Shown in pieces: positions 6,039 to 19,505 of a stretch of 64,000 nt of DNA. Where the stretch lies: contig NZ_JAJQVM010000008.1 of NCBI RefSeq assembly GCF_021234875.1, forward strand, positions 1 through 64,000. Direction: 5' to 3'. Made by a program: the position numbers and the translations under genes. The number at the start of each line of letters is the position of its first letter. Position 1 is the first letter of the stretch. The notes below the pieces were generated by a model, which was given only the letters and a program-made list of their open reading frames with translations, ran no database searches and had not been told where the DNA came from. This DNA comes from Marinibactrum halimedae (lineage in GTDB: Bacteria; Pseudomonadota; Gammaproteobacteria; Pseudomonadales; Cellvibrionaceae).

Positions 6039-8999
6039 TTACATATCAACCGACAAACGCAAATACGCAACGGTGCCTGGTAAATCGTGTACAACTGGGC
6101 TCATGCTGGTCGAGCCGCAGGCGTCATCACAAACGGAAGGGTCGTTGTCGAAGATATTGTTTGCCCCAACGGTAATGGTGACTTCTTTCGATGAGGACAA
6201 GGTTGGGCGGTATTGTAATTGTAAGTCGGTGTAGAACTCAGATCCTAATTTCACACCTCGAGTTTGTCCTTCTCTCACAATGGGCTGCGTCATTTGGTCA
6301 ACGTAACGGAAGGTAATGCCTGCAGTCCAATTTTCGTAATTCCAGTCTACGTTACTGGTGTAACGCCATTCTGGGAAAGCTCTTTGGAAGGTCTCATCTG
6401 TGATGAGACCGGTGAAATCCGTTTTACTGAAAGAACCATCGGGGTTTTCTGTTTTTTCGGTGTAGTCAGATAAGTGAGTGGCGTTAAAACGTAAGCCAAA
6501 TTGGCCAAAGTCTGACATTGGGCTTAAATAACGCAATGCGATGTCATAACCAGAGGCTTCTACCGCACCGATATTATTCAGTGGTGTGTTCACAAAATTC
6601 ACTACACCAGAGGCGGCACGTTCAACAGAGTTACAATAAAAAGGATCCAAGGTTTCAACACAGGCGGCAATGGTATCTCCTGGGTTTGGTGCTTGAATTG
6701 CATCGTCAATTTCCAGTTCATAAAAATCGACAGAGGCGGTTAATGATTCCATCCAGCTTACATTATCTACCCAAGAAGGACTGTAGACGATCCCGAAGGT
6801 AAAAGAATCTGAGGTTTCAGGTGAAAGCTCTTCGTTACCAAAAGAGATGGAAGACAATTGTGGGTTAGGTTGGCTCATGCCTGCAGGAACGCCCAACGCG
6901 GCACAATTATTAATAAGGTCTTCTGAGGAATCGGCGGTTAAACCAGAGCACGGATCCGTGAAGTTAAAATCTGAACGAGCATTACCGCCAAATAATTCAC
7001 CAATACCCGGTGCACGAATGCCGGTAGAAACGGAGCTGCGTAAAGACACATCGGCAATCGGTCTCCACAATGCACCGACTTTATAGGTGCTTTCATTACC
7101 AAAGTTACTGTAGTCGGAATTTCGTAACGCGAGGTTTAATTCCAAATAATCCGCACCCGCAACACCGGCAAGAATAGGCACGTTTAATTCGGCGTAATAT
7201 TCTGTTACATCAAAACTACCGGCGGTGGCACCTGCAGGAATACCGGCGGTTTCACCACTGGCGGCAACCGGGTCGGGCTGGAAGCTGCCTTTGTGTTTAC
7301 GGAATTCAAAACCCGATGCAAACGCTAAGGGGCCTGCCGGTAAAGACGCTAATTCACCGGTAATATTGGCAGAATAATCAATTAAGGTTTGCTCACTGTA
7401 GTCACGTTGGGTGAAACCAATGAAGTCCAACATTTCTTCGGTAATGGAGCCGGTGCCGTCTGGGCCTTGGCCGCCGAATAAATTGAATGGTACACAACCT
7501 GGCACCGCTGCACAGACAGCGGGGTCACCTAATGCGATGGCAATACGTGCTGCATTGTGGGCACCGCGTTTTTGTTGGAAACCACTGTTTTCACCGTAAC
7601 TGGCGGTGGCATCCCAATAAAAAGTACGCTCGGCGAATTCAAATTCGCCCTCTAAACCACTACTAATAAAATAGGTATCCACGTCTTGTTCAAAAATTCG
7701 TGGGCCGGATTCTAATGGGCGGCGTCCGAAGAAATCCAGAGTGCCGTCGGCAACCGATAGGTCGACACCGAAAGGGTTGTAAATTTGGTCAGCGTCGATG
7801 ACGATATTTTCCATAATGGCGTTGCCACAACCGTTACCAAAACACAAAGGTTCTGGTGCGCCTTGGGTATTGGATTTACGGTTTGTATAAGAGGCTTTAG
7901 TACGCCAACTGAAGGTCTCTGAAAAATCGTGAGTGACTTCGGTGTAAAGGTTTATACGCTCATTGGGTGTTTGTAAGTAATTGAAGTTTTCACCGTTAAA
8001 ATTAAATCGATCGGCGTTAGTGAATTCATGGAAGTCACCAGCGGTAGGATTATTGGGGTCGAAAGAAGGTATATTGCCTGCGCCGTCATTGAGTACGCCG
8101 TCATTGAGAGCTAAGTTGGCGCCACCCAATTCTGGCCCAAGAATAAATCTTCCTTGCGGCGTAAAGGAAGAGCATCCACCGGCTTCACAGCTGGTTGCAA
8201 AGGGGCTTGGAAAAGCGGATTGGTCACGATCTGAGGTGAGCACGGCTTTTTCTTCGGCGTAATTCGCACTGAAAACAAAATGTGTATCTTCGGATTTGCC
8301 ACCCCATAAAAAGGAGTGTTCGCTGGTTTCACCGTCACCTTCTGATAAGTATTCACCGGTTTGTGTAGAGAAACGAACGCCTTCAAAATCAGAATGGGTA
8401 ATAATATTGATGACACCACCAATGGCGTCAGACCCATAAATTGCAGAGGCGCCATCTTGTAACACTTCTACGCGCTTAATAACATTACTGGGAATGGTAT
8501 TTAAGTCTACGGCATTGGGAACACCAGACGCCGACGCACCGGCAACCCAACGTTTACCGTCCACCAAAATTAGAGTGCGTTTTGCGCCCACATTTCGTAA
8601 AGAAACCTGCACGGCACCGGCGCCAATACCGGAACCATCGGCGGGAAAGCCAGAATTACCCGGTACGTTAAATTTGGCATTAATAGCGGAACCGGTCATA
8701 GGTAATTGTTGCAACATGGAACCAATATTGGTGAGGCCTGTGCGCTCTAAGTCGGTTTCGGAAATGTCCATGACCGGAGCAGGATCATTTAATGGGTTTC
8801 GTAAAATACGAGAGCCGGTCACCATGACCTCTTCCATAACTTGTTGGCCATCCTCTTGCGCCATCGCGATTTCAGAGCCGCAAAATACAGTAGAGGCCGC
8901 AGCAATGGCTATGGAAAGCCAACGGCGATTGGGTGCAGCAGAATGGGTTGCTGCACACTTTTGAGCTGTCTGTGCCGGTGGGAAAAGGTTGGTCTTCAT
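6039..8999 (-). CDS. TonB-dependent outer-membrane receptor
   Basis: 986-residue outer-membrane transporter driven by TonB. An extended N-terminal signal peptide has its hydrophobic core around residues 28-46 and cleaves near AMAQ. The TonB box region follows (MEEVMVTGSRI), then the plug domain (SLRNVGAKRTLILVDGKRW, VEVLQDGASAIYGSDAIGGVINI) and a long barrel. The barrel contains RSSVSTGIRAPGIGELF and LSPETSDSFTFGIVYSP and ends in YLRLSVDM. The GSRI plug type with large cysteine-containing loops is common among receptors for plant or algal oligosaccharides or peptides in marine gammaproteobacteria, but the substrate cannot be read from the sequence. It is monocistronic, with a terminator just after the stop. 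Confidence 0.93.
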   Translation of the reverse strand: MKTNLFPPAQTAQKCAATHSAAPNRRWLSIAIAAASTVFCGSEIAMAQEDGQQVMEEVMVTGSRILRNPLNDPAPVMDISETDLERTGLTNIGSMLQQLPMTGSAINAKFNVPGNSGFPADGSGIGAGAVQVSLRNVGAKRTLILVDGKRWVAGASASGVPNAVDLNTIPSNVIKRVEVLQDGASAIYGSDAIGGVINIITHSDFEGVRFSTQTGEYLSEGDGETSEHSFLWGGKSEDTHFVFSANYAEEKAVLTSDRDQSAFPSPFATSCEAGGCSSFTPQGRFILGPELGGANLALNDGVLNDGAGNIPSFDPNNPTAGDFHEFTNADRFNFNGENFNYLQTPNERINLYTEVTHDFSETFSWRTKASYTNRKSNTQGAPEPLCFGNGCGNAIMENIVIDADQIYNPFGVDLSVADGTLDFFGRRPLESGPRIFEQDVDTYFISSGLEGEFEFAERTFYWDATASYGENSGFQQKRGAHNAARIAIALGDPAVCAAVPGCVPFNLFGGQGPDGTGSITEEMLDFIGFTQRDYSEQTLIDYSANITGELASLPAGPLAFASGFEFRKHKGSFQPDPVAASGETAGIPAGATAGSFDVTEYYAELNVPILAGVAGADYLELNLALRNSDYSNFGNESTYKVGALWRPIADVSLRSSVSTGIRAPGIGELFGGNARSDFNFTDPCSGLTADSSEDLINNCAALGVPAGMSQPNPQLSSISFGNEELSPETSDSFTFGIVYSPSWVDNVSWMESLTASVDFYELEIDDAIQAPNPGDTIAACVETLDPFYCNSVERAASGVVNFVNTPLNNIGAVEASGYDIALRYLSPMSDFGQFGLRFNATHLSDYTEKTENPDGSFSKTDFTGLITDETFQRAFPEWRYTSNVDWNYENWTAGITFRYVDQMTQPIVREGQTRGVKLGSEFYTDLQLQYRPTLSSSKEVTITVGANNIFDNDPSVCDDACGSTSMSPVVHDLPGTVAYLRLSVDM

Positions 9000-9373
9000 A
9001 ATGTCACCCTTAAAATTATAAAAAATCTTTTAATAAGCCGGTTGTCAGGCCCATCCTCTGTTGCCACGATTTGTTAACTGAATCAGTAAAAAAGTTGTTA
9101 ATAAAAGTTTCAAATGAAACCTTGTAAATAAAACAGAATGAAAATGTTCTATTGGGGTTGGGAAAATGAATGACACAGAGGAGTGAGCGCTTTTAGGCGA
9201 GTTTTAAATAAAAACGATCGGCTAAAAGCAAAAAGTTAATTCCCACAGAAAAGACGGATGAAAAAAAAATTTCCGCCACAGGAGATGAGTTTTTTAACAA
9301 AATTGGCGAGATTTTATTTTTTGTTTTTTAAATTTTAATTTTAAATGACAAAATTCTTTTTTAAGATTTTTAT
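9000..9373. other. AT-rich upstream region of the TonB receptor
   Basis: No open frame of note. It should hold the receptor's promoter (minus strand). A short inverted repeat GTTTCA-AA-TGAAAC at 9107-9120 may be an operator half-pair. The part nearest 9373 is almost pure A/T. No Fur-type box was seen. Confidence 0.5.
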
Positions 9374-9778
9374 TTAATCTTTTTCTTGGGTTGATTCTTC
9401 TGAGTTATTTACATCGGTGGGAGACGGATCAGAGCTGGCAGTAGAAACACTCTCTGTTGGGTGATCGCTTAACGTGGACTGGTCTCGTTCAGAGACGTAT
9501 TGAATCGCGTAAGCGACGGCCTTTTTAACTTTATCGAGCATTTCTTGTTGCTCGGCGGGGGAAAGAAAGAATGTCATATCGACGTCGTGGCGAATATAAC
9601 GTGGGGGTAAATGATTGAGGCTAACACAAGCCACATCTGCCAGAAATTCCAAGTCATTCATGGCGCGTGAGCTGCTTTGTCGGGCCTCTTCGATCACTAA
9701 ATTTTCATAATAATTATGAATAGAGCCGATACTTTCTTCGGCTGAGGCATGGGGATGAACCGATAACAACATACTCAC
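9374..9778 (-). CDS. ComFB family protein
   Basis: 134 residues. The first 90 form a ComFB domain: IHNYYENLVIEEA, the DVACVSLNHLPPRYI signature around residues 48-62, and a terminal helix with VKKAVAYAIQYV. The final 40 residues are a Ser/Thr/Asp/Glu-rich, probably disordered tail. ComFB proteins were first noted in the Bacillus late-competence operon, and members have been reported to bind cyclic dinucleotides. Here no competence genes adjoin; the next gene upstream on the same strand is mnmC, 91 bases away. A role in surface or motility signalling is possible but not shown. Confidence 0.85.
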   Translation of the reverse strand: MSMLLSVHPHASAEESIGSIHNYYENLVIEEARQSSSRAMNDLEFLADVACVSLNHLPPRYIRHDVDMTFFLSPAEQQEMLDKVKKAVAYAIQYVSERDQSTLSDHPTESVSTASSDPSPTDVNNSEESTQEKD

Positions 9779-9869
9779 ACTCCTAACAGTGTTTTATCAG
9801 ACAGTTTTTTTGGCCAGCGTTGATAATTTATTAACCTCTTTTTTGTCAGTGTAGCAGGTTCCCTTTTTC

Positions 9870-12113
9870 TCAACTTTTCCGACGCTTGATGTCTCGAATG
9901 AGAAAGCGTGCGGGGTGTAGGGCATCACTGGTGGGTTTACCAATAGGGTTGGGCTCACCATTAATGTACGCCGCGATCAGTTCGGCACAAATTGGGGTGT
10001 AGGCCAGCCCTCTGGAGCCGTGGCCGACATTCATGAATAAACCTGGGTAGTAGGCGCCGGTGAGCGGGATTTCGGCACGAGCATTTTTACTCATCAGAGC
10101 AAAGCGGGTTTTGAATTCATCAGAAATGGGAGCGGGACCGACCAGTGGTAAGTAGTCGGGAGTAGTGCAACGGAAGGCGACACGGCCCTCGCCATTGCAG
10201 GTTAAGCTTTCGGCAAGCTCGGGGCTTGAGGTGTGTAAGTTGTCCCAGTTGCGTTGGTGATCTTCCGGGCGTACTTGAGGGTCGGTGCTTTTCAGGTCAA
10301 AAGTGGCTCCTAAGCAATGAATACTGTCTATTGCATCGGTGTGCTGACCGGAGGCGTTTATGGATTGAGCTGGGGCGATATAGCCATCACCGCACAATAC
10401 GGTTTTCAGTGCAGCGCTGGTGGGCGAGGCATTGGCCATGCTGACTTGTCCTCGAATCGGTTTCAGTGGCAAGTCAGCGGCGAAGGGAAAGAACGGAGTC
10501 TGATTCGCCGTCGCCACAACTACGATGGCTGCAGTAGCAATAGGGTTGGTGAGTTTATCTACGATTTGCCAGTGATGGGTATGATTCGACTTTTCTTTTG
10601 TTTCGAGTCTTTGTATAGAGCGGATGTTCTGTGAATATCGGGTGCGAATATTTGGGTGGCATAAGAGGCTTTCGCACAAACGGGGAGGCGATAGCCAGCC
10701 AGCGTATGGGAAATACAATGCAGCGTGTTCTAAGGGGATACCGGCGATGCGAGAGGCTTGATTGGCATCGACCCACTCCAATAAATCTTGATGACTCCCG
10801 TAGTAGGCCGCTACTTGCTCATACAATTGATGCAGTTTGTCGGAATGGGCTAGGTGTAACACGCCGCAACGCTCTCCGAAGTATTGCTGAGTATCTGCCC
10901 AAAAGGGAGTGTAGAAGCGTTCGGCGAACTGCAATGCCTGTGTATTGAATTGAGCCAGCGTTTCTTCTTTGTGTGAGGGCTTGGTGTACAACACGCCTTG
11001 GGGGTTGCCACTGGCTTCTGCACCGGGGGCGGCGTGTTGTTCGAAGACGTCGACGTTAAATCCTCTTTCGGCTAACGCTCTGGCGGTGGTTGCACCGGCA
11101 AGCCCTGCGCCAATAATCGCGACGGTGCAGTCTTTAGGGGCGGCGTATTGGCTTGTACTTAAATGCTCAGTGCTGGTTTTATCCAAGTCCATCCAGGGGA
11201 TGGGGTTGGCGCTGCTGTAGGCCGCTTGTTTGAATGTTTCCGCCGCTGGGCGGGCGGGGGGCTCTGTCATAAAGGCCGTTAGCATCTCACGCTTGCGGCC
11301 AAAACCCGGTACTTTTTTCAGGGTAAAACCGGCATCAGCCAAGCCTCTTTTGACCACTCCGGCTGCAGTAAAGGTGGCTAGTGTGGTGCCTGAATGGCTG
11401 AGGGAGGCGAGGGTAGAGAACAGTTCGGGTTGCCACATTTGCGGGTTTTTGGCAGGCGCGAACCCATCCAAAAACCACGCATCTACCGCTCGTCCAGCAA
11501 ATGGCCCGATAAACGCTGGGTGTTCGTTAGCCAACAGGGCTTTCAGGCCGGAAATGGCGTCATCCACAATTAAAGTAAGGGTCACTGAGCGATGGCAATC
11601 GGAGAGGTTTAATCGATGGAAACCTTTGGCGAGGTAACGGGGGTAGTGCTGGATTAGCACTTGGCTGAACTCAGAGAGCTCAGGCCACAATGCGCAGGCT
11701 TTGAAGAGGTCTTTTTTGGGTAATGGGTATTTCTCGACACTGACAAAGTGCAAGTGTGCGTCAGCAGGTGCATGATTTTGCCAGCACTCCCAGGCCGCCA
11801 AAAAGTTCAGCCCGGAGCCAAAACCGGTTTCTCCAACCACAAACGAATCCCCCGGTGAGAGTTCGGAGAGTCGCTCGGCCAGCCGGTTGTGGTGCAAGAA
11901 TACCCACCGTGTTTCTTCCAATCCCGACTCTTTCGAGAAGTACACATCATCGAAGAGAGTGGAAAGTGGCTGCCCTTGCTCGTCCCACTGGAGTTGCGCG
12001 TGGCTTGCGGTAGGGGGAAGGTGAATTTCCTCGACGCGAGCTTCAGAGGCAGTCGGTGTGGTATTGGATGTGGTATCGGATTTACTGTCAGGGGATGTTG
12101 GGTTGTTGGTCAT
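9870..12113 (-). CDS. mnmC: Bifunctional tRNA mnm5s2U34 methyltransferase/FAD-dependent cmnm5s2U34 oxidoreductase
   Basis: 747 residues, somewhat longer than the E. coli enzyme. It completes mnm5s2U at wobble position 34 of certain tRNAs. The N-terminal methyltransferase domain (about residues 25-270) has the SAM-binding VGETGFGSGLNFLAAWE motif and the VDAWFLDGFAPAKNPQMW signature. The C-terminal oxidoreductase has the dinucleotide motif VAIIGAGLAGATTARALAERG followed by PGAEASGNPQGVLYTK, and ends with MNVGHGSRGLAYTP, all typical of MnmC. The first 20 residues are a Thr/Ser/Asn-rich low-complexity extension. Confidence 0.95.
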   Translation of the reverse strand: MTNNPTSPDSKSDTTSNTTPTASEARVEEIHLPPTASHAQLQWDEQGQPLSTLFDDVYFSKESGLEETRWVFLHHNRLAERLSELSPGDSFVVGETGFGSGLNFLAAWECWQNHAPADAHLHFVSVEKYPLPKKDLFKACALWPELSEFSQVLIQHYPRYLAKGFHRLNLSDCHRSVTLTLIVDDAISGLKALLANEHPAFIGPFAGRAVDAWFLDGFAPAKNPQMWQPELFSTLASLSHSGTTLATFTAAGVVKRGLADAGFTLKKVPGFGRKREMLTAFMTEPPARPAAETFKQAAYSSANPIPWMDLDKTSTEHLSTSQYAAPKDCTVAIIGAGLAGATTARALAERGFNVDVFEQHAAPGAEASGNPQGVLYTKPSHKEETLAQFNTQALQFAERFYTPFWADTQQYFGERCGVLHLAHSDKLHQLYEQVAAYYGSHQDLLEWVDANQASRIAGIPLEHAALYFPYAGWLSPPRLCESLLCHPNIRTRYSQNIRSIQRLETKEKSNHTHHWQIVDKLTNPIATAAIVVVATANQTPFFPFAADLPLKPIRGQVSMANASPTSAALKTVLCGDGYIAPAQSINASGQHTDAIDSIHCLGATFDLKSTDPQVRPEDHQRNWDNLHTSSPELAESLTCNGEGRVAFRCTTPDYLPLVGPAPISDEFKTRFALMSKNARAEIPLTGAYYPGLFMNVGHGSRGLAYTPICAELIAAYINGEPNPIGKPTSDALHPARFLIRDIKRRKS

Positions 12114-12171
12114 ACGAAGAGTCAGTTGTGATGAATCGTAAAAGATGGGCCTTAATCAGGCGAGCCGTAAT

Positions 12172-12214
12172 AATAAGATGAACCCGAATAAGATGAACTC
12201 GAATAAAATGGTCG
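12172..12214. repeat. Short tandem repeat, 15-bp unit
   Basis: Two copies of AATAAGATGAACYCG (12172-12186 and 12187-12201) followed by a degenerate third beginning AATAAAATG, in the gap between mnmC and lepB. No function is evident. Confidence 0.7.
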
Positions 12215-12427
12215 TGATGAAAGAACGATGGATAAAAAGTGTGTTTGAAAACAGTTAATCTATCTTGTTGTTGTGTTTTTTCCAGTCTCTATTCGAAAAC
12301 GGTTCTTGTTGATGCCATGGAACTACGGGATTATCTGCGACTCTAGTCTTTAGGTTGCTTTACGTCTAGGGCAGTTTACGTAAGCCGAACTGACATCTTG
12401 ATTTTATTAATGAACAGGCATTTATTC

Positions 12428-13099
12428 ATGAATATAAAACTGCGTAATGTGTGGCAGGAAAATAAACAGTTTGTGTTGTTTTTAGCATTGATGTTCTTTT
12501 TTCGCAGTGCCATTGCCGATTGGAATGAAGTGCCTACAGGCTCCATGAAGCCGACAATCATTGAAGGCGATCGTATTTGGGTGGATAAGCTTGCTTACGA
12601 TGTACGTGTGCCCTTTACCAATATTTCTCTGTACCACCGTGCCGACCCTGTTGTGGGGGATATCGTGATTTTTGAATCCGCAGCGGCAGGCAAGCGACTG
12701 GTGAAACGGGTGATTGGTGTGCCAGGTGATCAGATCGTCATGGTGGACAATCGCTTGGTGATTAACGGCAACCCTTTGCAATACGACGACGGCAAGGCTC
12801 CTACGCAACATACACCAGAATTGGCAGAGCACAATCGCTTATCCGAAGCACTAAAGGGTAAACCCCACGAGGTATTTGTGGCCCAGTCTCAGTCGATGAT
12901 GTCAAACTTTGGGCCGGTAGAAGTGCCTAAAGGGCATTATCTGGTGTTGGGGGACAATCGTGATCACAGCGCTGATTCCAGAGTCATTGGTTTTGTACCC
13001 CGTGACGAAATTATTGGCAAAACCGAGACCGTGGTTTTATCTCTTAATTACGACAATTTCTACCTGCCACGCTGGGGACGCTTTTTGGAAACCATTTAA
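12428..13099 (+). CDS. lepB: Signal peptidase I
   Basis: About 223 residues from the chosen start. It removes signal peptides from secreted proteins at the outer face of the inner membrane. One N-terminal membrane segment (FVLFLALMFFFRSAIADW) precedes the catalytic Ser39 in VPTGSMKPTI; the general-base Lys93 is in KRLVKRVIGVPGD; the family box GHYLVLGDNRDHSADSR is at the C-terminal third. It is a small S26A form lacking the long second-helix cap of E. coli LepB. In-frame starts exist at 12398 (TTG), 12410 and 12428. The last is preferred because an AGG lies about nine bases upstream, but the choice is uncertain. It stands apart from the lepA-rnc cluster where lepB often lies, so it may be a second copy. 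Confidence 0.85.
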   Translation: MNIKLRNVWQENKQFVLFLALMFFFRSAIADWNEVPTGSMKPTIIEGDRIWVDKLAYDVRVPFTNISLYHRADPVVGDIVIFESAAAGKRLVKRVIGVPGDQIVMVDNRLVINGNPLQYDDGKAPTQHTPELAEHNRLSEALKGKPHEVFVAQSQSMMSNFGPVEVPKGHYLVLGDNRDHSADSRVIGFVPRDEIIGKTETVVLSLNYDNFYLPRWGRFLETI

Positions 13100-13230
13100 T
13101 TTTCTCTCCTTGTTGTTTCTTTAGTCGAATCTGTTGGTCATCTATGTGTATTAGATGATCAGCCGCTATTCAAAAGTGGACTGATCTTCGTTAAACGACT
13201 TTCGCATAGGTGAGTTGATTGAGCCGTTAG

Positions 13231-14982
<1,752 letters not shown>

Positions 14983-15093
14983 TTTGTGTAAATAAGAGCA
15001 CTATCTACTGGTAGTGCAAAACCGTGTGTCATACAGAACAGTGTGCAATACATAGCAGTGTAGCGAATCGTAAACCGTAAAAGAGTGTATTAA

Positions 15094-15957
<864 letters not shown>

Positions 15958-16134
15958 CGTTTTTACTCTTGTTTTTACTCTTTTCATGGCTTCATCACGC
16001 AGTCATGAAACTTTCGAATAATCACCCAAGCGCTGTTTCCTCTTTGGCATCGAGTAAGGTTAGAGAGGAAATTTAGCAGAGCCTGATCGGATCATAGATA
16101 TCCTAAAAATAACAATAGTCATCGCAATAAAAAT

Positions 16135-16169
16135 AAGACACCGCAACGAAGCTGTTGAATGGGTGTCTT
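16135..16169 (+). other. Hairpin in the leader of eno
   Basis: 8-bp perfect stem AAGACACC (16135-16142) / GGTGTCTT (16162-16169) with a 19-base loop, ending 28 bases before the eno start codon. No T-run follows. It could stabilise or regulate the eno mRNA; no known element is recognised. Confidence 0.4.
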
Positions 16170-16194
16170 GTGTTAACTTACTTTTTGGAGCTAA

Positions 16195-17490
<1,296 letters not shown>

Positions 17491-17515
17491 TTAATGGATT
17501 AACGGACGCTTAAAT

Positions 17516-17545
17516 AAAAACGCGAGCAAGACGCTCGCGTTTTTT
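17516..17545 (+). terminator. Rho-independent terminator after eno
   Basis: CGCGAGC / GCTCGCG stem flanked by A5 and T6 runs, with the 5-base loop AAGAC. The run of T at 17540-17545 makes it a classical terminator on the plus strand. Confidence 0.92.
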
Positions 17546-17669
17546 GGCAATGGGTTTTATTCTTTTTCAGAAAGATAAAATTTGTTTGCAATCACACCAC
17601 CGTGTTTTTAGTGAATGCGGCTTTTAAAAATGACATTCTGTTTCAACCATAGGTTGCGTACTGCATAAA

Positions 17670-17954
17670 ATGAAGTGGCTTTTGAGTATTTTGGTGGTTC
17701 TGTTGATGGGGCTTCAATTTCGCCTTTGGGTGGGGGATGGCAGCTTCGCTCATGTGGATCGTTTAGCGAAACAGATCGATACTCAACAGGCCGAAAACGA
17801 ACGTATGTTGAAGCGTAATCAGGATATCGCGGTGGAAGTGGATGCCCTAAAAAATGGTTTAGACAGCGTTGAAGAAAAAGCCCGTCATGAAATGGGTATG
17901 ATTAAAAAGGGCGAAACATTTTATATGCTTGTCGAAAAACCACGACAACGTTAA
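17670..17954 (+). CDS. ftsB: Cell division protein FtsB
   Basis: 94 residues. It is a bitopic inner-membrane protein that joins FtsL and FtsQ at the division septum. One N-terminal transmembrane helix (WLLSILVVLLMGLQFRLWVG) is followed by a periplasmic coiled coil (LAKQIDTQQAENERMLKRNQDIAVEVDALK), then the conserved EEKARHEMGMIKKGETFYMLV segment. Size and location between eno and ispD are standard for gammaproteobacteria. Confidence 0.93.
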   Translation: MKWLLSILVVLLMGLQFRLWVGDGSFAHVDRLAKQIDTQQAENERMLKRNQDIAVEVDALKNGLDSVEEKARHEMGMIKKGETFYMLVEKPRQR

Positions 17955-17979
17955 TGATCAGTACCGTTAATGATTGATT

Positions 17980-18013
17980 GTTAATAGTTGGTTGTTAATA
18001 GTTGGTTGTTAAT
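17980..18013. repeat. Short tandem repeat, 14-bp unit
   Basis: GTTAATAGTTGGTT occurs twice in direct succession (17980-17993 and 17994-18007), followed by a third partial copy; related GTTAATGATT words precede it. It lies in the 198-bp gap between ftsB and ispD. Confidence 0.7.
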
Positions 18014-18152
18014 GATTATTATAAGGTATCGCCGCCTTTAGCCTTGGCTCATTATTGATTTTTTATCTCCGAACATTCCAATCTCCTTTCTAGAAATACG
18101 ATACCACGAGAGTTAGTTCTCCGGTGTTGTATGCCCATTAAGAGCGTACATT

Positions 18153-18899
18153 ATGTCTGTAGATGCCGATTTTCCTTCCGTCTTATCTCCTCGTTTATCC
18201 AAAGCAAAGCTATGGGCCATTGTGCCAGCAGCGGGGGTCGGCGCGCGTATGGGGAGCGATCTGCCTAAGCAATATCTTACTATGCAAGGAAAAACCGTCA
18301 TTGAGCATACGCTTGATCGTTTATTGACACTGCCGACTCTGGAAAAAGTCATTGTGGCGATTGGTAAGCATGATGGTATATGGCAGACGCTTTTGTCAGC
18401 ATCGTCTCATCGAGTTTTATCTACTATCGGTGGGCGTGATCGTGCGGATTCAGTATTGGCAGGGTTAAATGCACTTAAAACGCTAGCATCCGATGACGAT
18501 TGGGTGATGGTACATGATGCAGCACGCCCATGCGTTCGTCTGCCGTGTTTAGAAAAACTCATCCAGAAAGTGGTTGAACACGATTGTGGCGGTATTCTTG
18601 CTGTACCGGCCAGCGATACGCTAAAACAATCATCAGCCGATAACATTGTTAGTTGCACGATTGATCGTCAAGAAATCTGGCAAGCGCAAACGCCACAAAT
18701 GTTTAAGGTGGGTCAGTTGCGAGAGGCGTTGGCTGCTGCACTAGAAGGAGGGTATCCCGTTACCGATGAAGCATCGGCGATTGAACGGGCTGGACTGCCT
18801 GTTATGTTGGTTGAAGGTCGACGCGACAACATCAAAATTACCCACCCGGAAGATTTACCTTTAGCCGAGTTTTTACTCGGTCAGCAGTGTAACGATTGA
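18153..18899 (+). CDS. ispD: 2-C-methyl-D-erythritol 4-phosphate cytidylyltransferase
   Basis: 248 residues. It transfers CMP from CTP to methylerythritol phosphate in the MEP route to isoprenoids. The nucleotide-binding N-terminus IVPAAGVGARMGSDLPKQYL is diagnostic, as are VMVHDAARPCV, the AVPASDTLKQ segment, and YPVTDEASAIERAG followed by GRRDNIKITHPEDL. It carries an extra N-terminal segment of about 20 residues before the core, so a later start cannot be excluded. ispF follows 81 bases downstream, the usual pairing. Confidence 0.95.
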   Translation: MSVDADFPSVLSPRLSKAKLWAIVPAAGVGARMGSDLPKQYLTMQGKTVIEHTLDRLLTLPTLEKVIVAIGKHDGIWQTLLSASSHRVLSTIGGRDRADSVLAGLNALKTLASDDDWVMVHDAARPCVRLPCLEKLIQKVVEHDCGGILAVPASDTLKQSSADNIVSCTIDRQEIWQAQTPQMFKVGQLREALAAALEGGYPVTDEASAIERAGLPVMLVEGRRDNIKITHPEDLPLAEFLLGQQCND

Positions 18900-18980
18900 A
18901 GGCTGGGCAGTGTGCTTAACAGTTGATGTATGGTGAACACACTAGCCGTCAACATTAAATAAGGTAAGGAGAGAGGCAGT

Positions 18981-19454
18981 ATGCGTATTGGGCATGGTTA
19001 CGATGTTCATGCATTTGGCGAAGGTGATCATATTGTCATCGGTGGCACTCGCATTGATTACACTCAGGGGTTGGTCGCGCACTCCGATGGCGATGTGTTA
19101 TTGCATGCGATTTGTGATGCGCTATTAGGCGCGATTGCGGCTGGGGATATCGGCAAACATTTCCCCGATACAGATGCCGCCTATGCTGGAGTGGATAGTC
19201 GAGAATTATTGCGTTCCGTTGTAGAGCGCGTGCACGAAAAGGGTTATCGAGTGGAAAATCTTGATTCGACCATCGTTGCTCAAGCCCCCAAAATGGCGAC
19301 TCATATTGGCGCTATGGTGTCGTGCATTGCGCAGGATTTGCAAGTGGAGCGTGATGCTGTGAATGTGAAAGCCACCACCACAGAAAAGCTGGGTTTTGTT
19401 GGACGAAAAGAAGGCATTGAAGCGTATGCGGTGGTGTTATTGGTAAGCCGTTAA
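18981..19454 (+). CDS. ispF: 2-C-methyl-D-erythritol 2,4-cyclodiphosphate synthase
   Basis: 157 residues, the usual length. It cyclises the CDP-methylerythritol phosphate intermediate of the MEP pathway with loss of CMP; the family forms trimers. It starts with [22 protein letters not shown], which holds the metal-binding Asp and His, then [38 protein letters not shown] and the C-terminal [18 protein letters not shown]. An AAGGAG ribosome site precedes the ATG. It acts two steps after IspD. Confidence 0.97.
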   Translation: MRIGHGYDVHAFGEGDHIVIGGTRIDYTQGLVAHSDGDVLLHAICDALLGAIAAGDIGKHFPDTDAAYAGVDSRELLRSVVERVHEKGYRVENLDSTIVAQAPKMATHIGAMVSCIAQDLQVERDAVNVKATTTEKLGFVGRKEGIEAYAVVLLVSR

Positions 19455-19505
19455 TGCGTCGAGTTGTAAAGAAATAAATAGAGAGCGATAGAGAGTAGTA
19501 GCATT

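Noticed and set aside
7981-8964. Several open frames on the plus strand opposite the TonB receptor
   Set aside because: They are antisense shadows of a clearly coding gene, with low-complexity translations.
10226-12131. Plus-strand frames within mnmC
   Set aside because: Antisense shadows; the minus-strand protein has complete MnmC domains.
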